From Gnetum montanum (lineage: Eukaryota; Streptophyta; Gnetopsida; Gnetales; Gnetaceae), in assembly GCA_015680685.1 (NCBI GenBank), contig MNCI01004863.1, positions 81,040-145,039 of the forward strand: a stretch of 64,000 nucleotides of DNA. Reading direction: 5' to 3'. How positions within the stretch are numbered: the first letter of the stretch is position 1; every line of letters starts with the position of its first letter. Positions 20,212 through 30,072 of this stretch are shown here, one piece after another. A program made the position numbers and the translations under genes. The notes beneath the pieces are model-generated. The model worked only from the letters and a program-made list of their open reading frames with translations, made no database searches and was not told the origin of the DNA.

Positions 20212-23200
20212 CTAAGCGTCCGGGACAGGAGGATCATCTCCTTTAGAGCCACCAACGTCAGGGGCCTTGGCTCCACTAGGGCCAGCCTCTTGGGTATCAT
20301 AACCACCTTCATTCTGAAAACGCCAAAAACAAACAACCAACATAAAAATAAGCGGATGTTAAAATTTTAAGCATTATTCAATGAACTAACTTCATAAGAA
20401 TAAAACGCTTACCATAGGGGATCCCCCTAGACTGAATTCAAGCCGACGAAGGATTTCTTCCTCTGAAACGCTAGCCCTATCTGTCCCATCCAAGCCTAAG
20501 TCAATATCTGCCAAAGCCTTGCCTTTGTCAACCGTCAACCAAGTAGGATGTTTCAGAGGGAATTCACCCACCGACACCTCCCCAGAAGCAGTAGTTATCA
20601 CCCTTGTAGGTGATTCCATTTCCATAGTTGTGTTTTGGGCAAACATATCAAACGCAGAGCACAAACCCAAACCCTCCACAAACATCTCTAGTTGGTGCTT
20701 CTCAATAGACACCTCCTTTAACGACTTCTTGTACTGATGTTTATGGTTTTTCTCATCCTGATCCCATTTACGAACCTTGGAAGCAAAAGCCTTCCAATCT
20801 TGACACTTGAGGTTCAGGAGATCAATCTAGGCTTCGCGCTCCACCATCCTCCAAGTCAGCAACGCATGACGATTCAGTAAGTTCCAATACCTGGTGTATG
20901 TCACCTCAGACGTTCGCCAGGAGCGATCTCCGCTTAGTCTGGCAATGGCGAACTCATACCGAGCTTTCAGATCATCACGTTCCTCTGACAATTTGAAGAC
21001 TTCCTTTTCCTTTGCCTGTATTTGCAGCCACAACTATTCAATGGAACGCCTATAAGTCCATCATGACTTGGCATTGTGCGCAAGGCTTTCTGCAACTCCC
21101 TCATAAACAGGCCTTGGCACCTGCTCTACTTCGAGGGAGAGTGTCATGAGGCTTTCCATGCTAATGCTTTCTGAGGGATCCCATCTCAGTTTAGCACCTA
21201 CCCACGTGAAAAATACAAATGTTAAAACTATACAAACAAGATGTGAAGCTCCAAATCTTTAAGTAATGTATACCTATGTCAGGGTGGGCTTCTTGGATCT
21301 GTTCAACAACTTCCTCCGCGATGCCAGCCACAAAATCCATCTTACTTAGCATTTCTGACCAAATAAGTGGTTCACGGGTACGGGAAGATCTAACCTCAGC
21401 GGTCCTCTCAGGGGGAACCGTCTTCATGGGAACGTCCAACCGTACCGTCCTGGTCTCGCTACCTTCATCTGAAAAGCATAAAAGCATGAAAATATAAGAC
21501 TGTCGGAGTAATAACTGATTCAGCAAATAAACACGAACTAAAAGTGAGAACGTACCATGATCCTTATCACCCTCTAGGGGATTTCCCAAATCCAAATCAC
21601 CCTTAAGGAAGCTACTGAACACTTGGTTGATAGCGTCCTGGTTGTCTAACAGTTCAGTTTTAGTAGTCTTCTCTATTAACTGCTCCGTTCCTCCACCTTG
21701 GCTTTTCTCCAGGCTTTCCTCCCTATTGTTTTTCTCTGTATTCGTCTCCTCCTCCTCTGTGATGGTCTCCAAAACCTGCTTCCTCACTTTTTCAAGTAAA
21801 AAAAAATAGCAACAATACGTAAGCAATTGGAGTAAAAATTAAAAAACAAACGAAGATGATAAAATAATAAGCGGGTGAGCCTCGCTTACCAGGCATCTTG
21901 AAGCGTATGCGCTTCACACACGGCTAGCTGACATCGGCGGCCTCCTCCGTCGGACGGTCGGGCCTTTTCAACTTCGACTTGGCTCAACTGATGGTTTCCT
22001 TGATAACCCGTTCTGCCTGCCTAGCGGTTAAAGGTACATCATCCAGCTCCAATCCCAGACTATCTCGTGTGTGAATTGAATCGCCAGATGATCCCCCCGT
22101 GGTAACAAAAATGGATTCATCAATGCCTTCAGGTGCATCTTGGGATTTGGCTATGTCATACAGGTGATTGATCCATAGGCAGGATAGTTGACCCCGATCC
22201 CGTAGAACAAACTTGTTGTCTACGCGAACCACAAGGAACTCAGCAAAACGACAAAGATAACCAGCGAAGAAGGCAAAGGTGAAGTGAGATTGTTCTTCGA
22301 TATTCGAGCAAAACTGCACTATCTCCTTGTGCAGGCCCGCCAACAAAAACTGAGCCCAGTTATACCGCATGTCTGTTTCCAAAACAGTTCGCATGACATG
22401 AACAGCCTCAACCCCAAGGCACCTCACCTAGGAAAGCATTTTCGGGAATACCTGTGCCTGAAACAGGGGATATAATTCATTCACCTCTACAACTTTCTCT
22501 TTCCCCTACATCGGGAATCCCTTGGTGCTTTTGGCCACGCCTAGCCAAGATTCCAGCTCACAAATCATCTGGAGCTCTTTATGAGATCTGTCCAACACTA
22601 CGGGTAGGCCATCTGCCAGTACGCCAAACAAGTTAAAAAAGAACACAAGCGACAGATGAAACACCACCTTGACACCCTTAATCCAGGTGTTGTACTATGA
22701 GACAGACTCATTAAAAGAGTCCACGATCCCAATCATCTCCCCGATTGAGATGTCAGGACTAGGCATCATAAAAAGCTCCATGAGGCCGGCATCATCCAGG
22801 AAATGAGTGAGGGATGGTGGAGCTTGCTTAGGTAGCCACTTTTGCACCTTTGCCACCTCCCCGAACTTCATGGACAAAGTAGTCTCAGTTCGACCTATTG
22901 TCACGGGATCCCCACCAGGAGGTGCATCGACTGTAAAAGCAATTTAAAATAATCAGATCAGCGTAACTTCAAACAGAAAGACCCACTAACATATGCAGGA
23001 AAGGTTATCATTTACCATTAGTGGTAGATCTAGACGTGCTGCAGAGATCACGAGAGAAAACTGGCCCATTGTCAGTCCAGTCTTTATGAAGCCAACCACG
23101 AGCCTTGCACATCGCAAACGCTTTGGAGAACTGCTTGTGAAAGTGGACCATCGAACCCTTCGTTTGCCTCAACACAGTCCCACGAAGGGTGGAGCCTGCC

Positions 23201-24583
23201 ATAAATGCTTCCAGAGTAGTGCGAGCAAGGGCTAATCCTTCATCTTCAATGAGTGTCCCATCTAGGTGGGTCTTCGGCCTATAAGCAAATATAGGTCATA
23301 ACAAGAAACAAGCACTGAACAGCGAAAGGAAATAGTAAACTGAAACATGCCTACCTGGCCACTCAATACACCATGCCGGGAGGGTTCTAGAACAATGTAT
23401 GTGCACGGGCAACTATGAACAACGTATTGTTGAGATAATCCAACCCTCGCGGCAATAGTGCCCACACACGTGTTAATGGGCGTGTGGCCCGGGGCCCACG
23501 TGTAGTACCATCTTCATTAACAAAAGGCCCCTCGTCAATGTCTTGTATAAAAACCATGACACCCTCCGTAGCCCCTGGTAGCATCTCTTCAAGCATGCTC
23601 CATGCAGTCACCTCATCAAAGTTTGACCAGATCGCCACCTCGAAATTGTCCAATAGGAAGGATAGAAATCCACACACCCCTCCCCTGAACCAAACCCTGT
23701 TTTCATCCACAGTTAGGTTCGGGGGAACCTCCCCATCCTCAACAGGGCCAACCCATGTCAATACCCTGACGAGTTCAACGACAATGAGGAAGCGTTTACT
23801 ATCCCTGCAACCAATCGCGATGTCACAATAAAACAACAGTTTGCATCATAAATCGGCAAAATTCAAAAATCAACTAATTGTTTACGCTCAGCGTATACGC
23901 TGCACACAGAGCGTATACGCTGGCCAAACGATCAACACTTAGCATAAAAAACGCAATTTAAACTCAGCGTATACACTGTATACGGAGCATATATGCCGAC
24001 CAACACTTAGCGTAAAAAACGCAATTCAACTCAGTGTCTACGCTGACGGCAATCGGCTTTACGTTGATGCCCGAACCCCTTCATGCCCAGCGTATATGCT
24101 GGGCAAACCCTCGGCGTATACGCCCAAGTTCGCTTTCAACATAAAAAGTCTACGCCAAAGACGTGAAAATTGAGTTTAGGCTGTAAAAGCAATCACGCAT
24201 GCCCAGTGTATACGCTGAGCAAACCCTCGGCGTATACGCCATAAACAGAAGTTACGCCAATGATAAATCAATTACGCTGACAAACATTTCACCAATAAAG
24301 AGCGATTTACGCTATAAAATGATGCTCGGCATATACGCCAACAACCCATACGCCTAAAAACCCTCTACCGTCGGCGTATACACCGAGACTGTCTACGCTA
24401 CAAACAACAAAAGATAACACAGAAACAACAAGAGGCAGGGATCAAGGTCTACCTTTGGGACGTCACAGGCCACGATGGGATCTTTGGCCTGGGCAGGCTA
24501 TGCAGCATGGCCTCCGTCTCTTCTGCAAAGGTCAGGTCAGTACCCTTCCTGCCCTGGCCCTCCACTTCCTTCCCCTTGCCCAT
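20212..24583 (-). pseudogene. Antisense eight-exon captured gene in element B (HAD/FCP1-like N-terminus)
   Basis: Exons on the minus strand: 24583-24453, 23804-23355, 23278-23016, 22930-21890, 21786-21556, 21468-21274, 21197-20413, 20313-20212. All introns are GT..AG, and the frame is kept across all seven junctions to the TAG at 20212-20214, giving about 1065 codons. Exon 2 resembles a plant FCP1/NIF HAD phosphatase: KRFLIVVELVRVL stands where the family has its DxDG/T-type motif, VAIWSN matches the VGVWSS strand, and NTLFIVARAHTLF-stop-NPP matches the DDSP...LNPP region. The catalytic Asp residues are absent. Exon 4 has a conserved unrecognised domain (YNWAQFLLAGLHKEI). Exon 5 is glutamate-rich, exon 7 is coiled-coil-like (KEKEVFKLSEERDDLKARYE), and the last exon is acidic. 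About ten internal TAG/TGA codons, mostly explicable as C-to-T changes, make it a pseudogene. Element A has the same gene. Confidence 0.85.
23355..23804 (-). other. Exon 2 of the antisense gene: degenerate FCP1/NIF HAD domain
   Basis: The acceptor TTGGTTGCAG and donor GCCAG/GTAGGC bound this 450-base exon. It is open except for a TAG and a TGA near its end (about 23385 and 23364). At the matching TAG position, element A has CAG (FQNPP), so the B stop is a recent mutation. Matching A exon: 33307-33755 (449 bases). Confidence 0.75.
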
Positions 24584-24780
24584 CTCGGATTGTCTACGCT
24601 GTCGATGTAAGTTTACGCTGAGCAACTGTCTACGCTGGCGCTTGTAGGTCCACTCTTCCGCATCTACACTAGGGTCACTCCGCGTCTACGCTGGGGTTTA
24701 ATCTTCGGCGTCTACGCTATGGTCTCTCGTCGGCGTCTATGCTGAGAGGCAGGTTTACGCTTACGCTTACGCTTTAGCAG
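23880..24780. repeat. LTR-type palindromes in intron 1 and leader of the antisense gene
   Basis: GCGTATACGC and close variants occur many times in intron 1 (23885-24400), for example CAGCGTATACGCTG and CTCGGCGTATACGCC. GCGTCTACGCT units fill the leader (24595-24770). They match the palindromes of the B LTRs and are absent from the coding exons. Confidence 0.88.
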
Positions 24781-24828
24781 GTTGCGCTCTATCGCTTTCA
24801 AAGTAAGAAACAAATGGACCCCCCTTTC

Positions 24829-24840
24829 CTTTATATAGAG
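24829..24840 (-). promoter_or_regulatory. TATA box of the antisense gene in element B
   Basis: The minus strand reads CTCTATATAAAGGAAAG, about 245 bases before the ATG at 24583. Upstream on the same strand (24845-24875) are a TGACGTC-like core and a GC-rich stretch. Element A has TATAAATA at the equivalent place (32483-32490), about 150 bases before its ATG. This supports independent antisense transcription. Confidence 0.65.
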
Positions 24841-25019
24841 CCCCAATGACACTGACGCTGACGTCGCCGCCGCTTACGCCGCCGTTGCTCCGTTTTTGCC
24901 TTTCTTGTCTTTTTTGCTTATTTTTCGCCAAAATTTGCCCAAAAGTGATAAAAATTAACTAAAAATTAAGTAAAAATAGAGATTATTGTGTCCTGGTTTC
25001 TCCATGGACCCCATTTTAC

Positions 25020-25145
25020 ACATTTACGCTAGTTTAAACCACCATTATGGCCCGGTACGGCCTTAAACTACCATTTCCCCATCCGATGACGGCCCGGTAT
25101 GGCCTTAAACTACCACTCACGGCCCGGTATGGCCTTAAACTGCCA
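25020..25145 (+). repeat. Repeat block II of element B (before reverse transcriptase)
   Basis: Three to four units share GGCCCGGTATGGCCTTAAAC, followed by TACCA. With block I they bracket the antisense gene; A has the equivalent at 31900-32290. Confidence 0.85.
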
Positions 25146-26470
25146 TGCGTCCAGGTGTGACAATAATCCACCATTATACATGTACACATAGTTTGAAATT
25201 ACCAAAAGACACAGAACGATCCCCCTTTGTTCATGCAGCTCTCCATTTATTGGCAGGAGCAAGCTCAATGGACTGTCAGCATTTAACTGTGTCGTTAACC
25301 ATGGATGGACCATACGGCAACATCACGCGGGACATTAACATAAATTTCATCAATGTAAGTTCACCAACAGACGACATGTTCATAGCCTCCACACGGAAAA
25401 CCACAGATGATTACGAAGGTATGACAAAATTCCTTGACATACAGGCCAAAAACATCACCGAAGATCCGTTAGCTGAAACCCCCATTACCATGCCCGATGG
25501 GGAGATCAAAGTGTTAAAATTAAGCGGCATACTGCAACCACAACTAGTGAAAGACATTGAGAACGTACTTAGGGAAAACATGAAGGCATTCCCTTGGTCC
25601 TACAAAGACATGCCCGAGCTAGATCCTAGAATTGTCCAACACAATATTATTCTCGACCCCAAACTAAGACTGGTAAAACAAAAGGCACGAAAAGTTAGAC
25701 CTGAGGTGGCATTGGCAGTTTGCAATGAGATCACCAAGCTTTACCAAGCTGGTTTCATTCGAGCCGTTGATTACGTCGAGTGGGTGTCAAACACGGTCAT
25801 CGTCCCGAAGAAAAACGGAAGCATTCACTTATGCATCGACTTCCAAGATTTAAATGTAGCAACCATAAAAGATGACTTTCCCCTACCTAGCATCGATCAA
25901 CTCATTGACTCGACTGCCAGACATGCCTTGCTATCTTTTATGGATGATTTTTTGGGATACAACCAAATACGCATCAACCCGGAACATCAACTTCGAACCA
26001 CCTTTATGACCCCATGAGGAACTTTTTGTTACACCATGATGCCCTTTGGTCTCAAGAACACAGGGGCCATGTATCAAAGAGCCATGACATTTATCTTTAG
26101 TGATTATATGTTACGGTCACTCAACGATTATGTGGATGACATCATGGTTAAGTCAAAAATGACCAAACAACATGTACAAGACCTTGACTTAGTCTTAAAG
26201 CGTTGTTTAAAGTATGAAGACTTAACCCAAAAAAATGTGTTTTTGGCATCAAAACAGGCAAAATTCTTAGATTCATAGCCTCAGAAGTAGGGATACGAGT
26301 AGACCTCGACAAGGTTAAGGCCATCACCAGTCTGAAACCACCCAGTAACCTTACCAAACTTCGAGGTCTACAAGGTAGAATACAATTCATCAGGTGCTTC
26401 GTAGAAAAATTGACAGACAAACTAAAACCTATGAACCACTTGTTACGTACAAATGTCCATTTTAAATGGA
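25145..26470 (+). pseudogene. pol: Element B reverse transcriptase
   Basis: This domain copies the element RNA into DNA. Visible in order are the N-terminal region ELDPRIVQHNIILDP (25613-25660), ITKLYQAGFIRAVDYVEWVS (25730-25790), VPKKNGSIHLCIDFQDLN (25803-25855), SFMDDFLGYNQIRINPEHQL (25938-25990), MMPFGLKNTGAMYQRAM (26036-26087) and the catalytic box YVDDIMVKS (26129-26156). The usual TPWGTF has become TP-stop-GTF (TGG to TGA at 26015). A frameshift near 26277 precedes the thumb/connection region (IRVDLDKVKAITSLKPPSN). The region just upstream (25145-25600) is the usual link from protease to RT. Confidence 0.93.
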
Positions 26471-26479
26471 TTCCATAGT

Positions 26480-26960
26480 GTCAGGAAGCATTTGAAAACA
26501 TCAAAACAGCACTTGCCCGACTGCCTACGGTTTACCCGCCCCAAAACAACAAACCATTTTACATCTACCTTGCCACTTCGGAATTGTCCATCATGTCTAT
26601 GCTTTGCCAAAAACAAGATGACGGAACCGAAGTCCCTATATACTACCTGAGCCATGCCTTAGTTGCCCACGAAAAGAAGTACAACGATGTGGAGAAGTCA
26701 TGTTTAGCTTTAGTCTTTTCTCTAAGAAAATGGCGACATTACCTCTTCCGTAATCAAGTCTACATAATCTGTAAGGACAATGTACTGAGAGCTATAACAG
26801 GGAACATTTACGAAATGAGTCGAATAGCCTGGTGGAAAGCCATGATAGCCGATTTTGACCTATACTATGTAGCGCAATCCTCAATCGAGGGTCAAGCCAT
26901 AGCAGATCAAATGGCCACATCACCAACACGTGATCAAGCAACCATAGACCTAGAATTCCC
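26480..26960 (+). pseudogene. pol: Element B first RNase H domain
   Basis: The frame continues through LPTVYPPQNNKPFYIYLATS and MSMLCQKQDDGTEVPIYYLS to SHALVAHEKKYNDVEKSCLA and FSLRKWRHYLFRNQVYIICKD (26650-26780), the RNase H region normally fused to Ty3/gypsy RT. A TAG lies near 26476. The catalytic DAS-type Asp is not evident: family members read YI.A.DxAIG where B has YIYLATSELSIMS. Confidence 0.85.
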
Positions 26961-26984
26961 AGATGAGAACATAAACACCATAGA

Positions 26985-27480
26985 CATAGTGCCCCAAGAT
27001 TATGATGTCATTCTAAACTTTGATGGAGCATCCACCTCTCGAGGAGGAAGTGCGGCCGCTGTCATCACCTATCCCTCCAAGGAGATCCGACCCTTTGCCT
27101 ATCGTTTCAACTTTCACTGTACTAACAACATAGCAGAGTATGAAGGTCTCCTTAGAGGCCTCGTGGCAGCACTGGCTTCGAACATCACATGACTTGTAGT
27201 TAGAGGGGATTCACAATTGGTCGTAAACCAAGTTACAGATATTTACACGTGTAAAGCCCAACACTTACAACCATACTGTGACTTGGCAAAACACCTAATG
27301 AGGCGGTTTGAAAACATTGATGTGCAACACGTCTCTCAAAACGATAACACCATCGTAGATGCGTTAGCCACATTAGCGCTAAATATATCGCCCAACATGT
27401 TCCATGCCCTACCAAGCTCCGTAATCAACTGTACCAAACCAATAATCGATACCCCCAACACATTGCCAATTGCATCTGTT
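26985..27480 (+). pseudogene. pol: Element B second (archaeal-type) RNase H
   Basis: DVILNFDGASTSRGGSAAAV (27004-27060), CTNNIAEYEGLLRGLVAAL (27118-27174), VVRGDSQLVVNQV (27197-27233) and VQHVSQNDNTIVDALATLAL (27322-27380) are the conserved blocks, with the catalytic D, E, D and D positions all present. A TGA at 27190-27192 breaks the frame. This extra RNase H is the diagnostic of the Tat/Ogre branch of plant Ty3/gypsy elements. Confidence 0.9.
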
Positions 27481-27483
27481 AGT

Positions 27484-28704
27484 ACAACACACGCGGTGGA
27501 ATGGTATGATGACATAAAAGAGTACCTTCTACACGGCGAAACACTACGACATCTAATGCATGCACAGAAGGATGCGGTACGGAAACGTTCTAGGCAATAC
27601 ACCCTCATAGGAGACACACTATGTCGTCGATCCTACGAGGACATATTGCTAACATGCGTTAGTAGTACTGATGCCCAAACCATAGTTGAACAAATACATG
27701 AGGGACTATGTGGAGGACACATAGCGCCAAAAGCCATGGCCACGAAAATAAGACAATTAGGCTATTATTGGCCACATATGGAATATGACTGTCTCTCCAA
27801 GGTTAAAACATGCGACACTTGCCAAAAGCATAGTAACCTAATCCATGTCCCATCGAACGAGTTGCACACAGCGCAAATCACGTGGCCCTTCCAAAAATGG
27901 GGATTAGACCTTATCGGCCCGATAACACCCTCATCTTCGGCAGGGCATGGTTTCATCATAACCGCCACTGAATATTTCACGAAGTGGGTAGAAGCTGTTC
28001 CCCTTCGGAAAACCACATCTAAACACGTGTGCAATTTCATCCTTGAAAACATAGTAACCCGTTTCGACATTCCCATGACAATCATCACTGACAACGGGCC
28101 ACAATTTAGCAATGACGAAACAAAAAAATTTTGCGACAGTCTAGGGATCAAACACTCGTTTTCCTCCCTTTACTATCGTTAGAGCAATGGGCAAGCAGAA
28201 GCAACAAATAAGACGATCATTACAATACTTAAGAAAATGCTAACCCAGAGCAAAAGGAAATGGCACGAGCAATTAATGTATGCATTATGGGCATACCGCA
28301 CTACACACCGAACGTCGACAGGTAAAACGCCATATAGTCTTGTTTACGGTTTAGAAGCTATTTTACCTCTGGAATTATAGGTACCATCATTAAGGATCAC
28401 ACTCTCCGGAATCCTCAACAACGAACAAAACAGTAATCTACGTATCACTGACCTCGATTTGGTGGAAGAGGAACGCGTACGGGCGCTCGACCAGATCGAA
28501 TGGTATCAAAAGCAACAACGACGGAGACATTGGCATGACATCAACAAGCGCCCAATCAAAGAAGGCGACCTCATGCTCAAGGTTGTTCAGGAACACCCGG
28601 ACAAATTCTCAACCAACTGGGAAGAGCCTTACGTGGTCATCAAAGCATTCGATAATGGTGCATTCAAGCTAGTCGACATGGAAGGAAATGAGTTTGCCAT
28701 CTGA
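27484..28704 (+). pseudogene. pol: Element B integrase
   Basis: The zinc-binding HHCC region is HEGLCGGHIAP then CDTCQKH (27700-27830). In the DDE core, the first Asp is in WGLDLIGPI (27899-27925), the second in TDNGPQFSN (28088-28114) and the Glu in SNGQAEATNK (28183-28212). A TAG at 28180-28182 splits the core just before SNGQAE, and another stop follows near 28378. The C-terminal module NWEEPYVVIKAFDNGAFKL (28618-28674) lacks a chromodomain, as expected for non-chromoviral elements. It ends at the TGA at 28702-28704. Confidence 0.92.
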
Positions 28705-28739
28705 CAAATCATTTGTACCTAAAATTGTTCTATGTTTGA

Positions 28740-29060
28740 ACACAAGCCTAGGTACGTGTAAGTCCTGTAATTACGACTATAAACTGATACCACAGCTCAT
28801 CCTGGAATCATGACGATAAACTAATACCACAATGTCTGCAATGACAATAAACTAGCACCCGTCCGGCATGACAATAAACTACCACCGTCACAACCGTCAG
28901 GGTCCACTAAGACTATAAACTAGCTAGCCTCTTCACAGTCCACTAAGACTAAAAACTGGCAATGTGACATCCGCCACGATGCTAAACAGGCAATGTCCAG
29001 CAGGTTATGACATAAAAACTAACCCATGATAGTCTGCCAAGACTATAAACTGGCAAATTC
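28740..29060 (+). repeat. Repeat block III of element B (after integrase)
   Basis: About nine units of 25-40 bases share the core ATGACAATAAACTAGCA or AAGACTATAAACTGGCA. It is the same family as blocks I and II and as the post-integrase repeats of A and D. Confidence 0.85.
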
Positions 29061-30059
29061 ACATCCGGCACATCAATCTGCCGCCATGACCATCCATCAG
29101 CTTCACTGCATCGCTCGCCATCAATCGCCCTTATCAATACTGCTGTCATCTACATACAGTGCCTGCCATCCTTTAGCACCTCTATGCCATCGGCCACCAT
29201 GTAAGTCTAAGCTTGTCTATTCACTCATGGTTTTCTTGTCTCCTTGGCGTTACGTCTGCAGGATGACACCTGGAAGTTTCGTACAAAGATGCACTTCGTC
29301 ACGAGCAGCAAGATAAGACAATGTTCGCAGCATACCTGGCAAAACTAAATCAAACCATTCACTAGTACATCCCCATTCATCGACAAAATTCCCTATCCCA
29401 GCATCCCCTTGACACACCCGATACATTTAAAACACTGTACCGCTTTAAAGCAGTTGCAACACGTAGCACAGCACCTGCGCATGAGTACAAAGGTAGAGCA
29501 AAGTTTTCCTCTAAAAAAAACGAGACCCTGGGCACTTCCCATATAAGCCCCAGGTGGGAAGGCAGTCGTCTCAAAACCAAGTACTCATGTCCAAAATAGT
29601 CAAGAAACATCCTGTTGCATGGCTTTGGCTCCCCACCAACAGGTTCCCCTGAACACTAAACATGGGCCCTGTTCTCCCAAAGAATGTAATACATCCTCCC
29701 GTGGCTTTGGCCCCATCAACAGGTTCTCTTGAAAACTAACCGAGGGTCCTGTTCCGCCAAAGGACGCACATTGCATGTCTGAACTCCAAGTCTGCTAAAA
29801 CATTGGCTATTGGTAAGGATCAGCATGCCACATACTCAAGCATCCCCTATCCATGGCACAATTCCTTGACCAGTCATCAATCCCTGCAATCTCCCTGACC
29901 TCCCAGATACAAAATCCCCCTTTCCCGATCCATTGTACTACTGAACACGGTGCGATAACATCTAGTCAGGTGGCAAAGGACAGTGTCTACATCAAGTTGC
30001 TTGTGGTGGTTTGCACTTCTTTGTCGACACTTCTCAAGTCTATTCCTCCAAGCGTCAAC
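29061..30059 (+). mobile_element. 3' untranslated tail of element B
   Basis: It contains a possible 61-base intron (29201-29261, GTAAGT...TCTGCAG, then GATG), with a counterpart in A (9642-9572). A two-copy repeat of about 80 bases starts GGCTTTGGC and contains CAACAGGTTC (29622-29685 and 29702-29765). No gene is supported. Confidence 0.65.
29622..29765 (+). repeat. Two-copy direct repeat in the B tail
   Basis: GGCTTTGGCTCCCCACCAAC...CCCAAAG is followed about 80 bases later by GGCTTTGGCCCCATCAAC...GCCAAAG. Both copies contain CAACAGGTTC and end ...CCTGTTC then CCAAAG. Confidence 0.75.
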
Positions 30060-30072
30060 AAAGAGGGACCAA
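30060..30072 (+). other. Polypurine tract of element B
   Basis: AAAGAGGGACCAA directly precedes the TG of the 3' LTR and is identical to the tract of A. Confidence 0.92.

Noticed and set aside
23484-23831. Plus-strand frame of 115 codons
   Set aside because: Opposite strand of exon 2 of the antisense gene, which has domain similarity and splice borders.
27765-28151. Minus-strand frame of 128 codons inside B integrase
   Set aside because: Shadow of a strongly conserved integrase frame; no independent similarity, and the equivalent frame at 3704-3991 in D only mirrors the same sequence.
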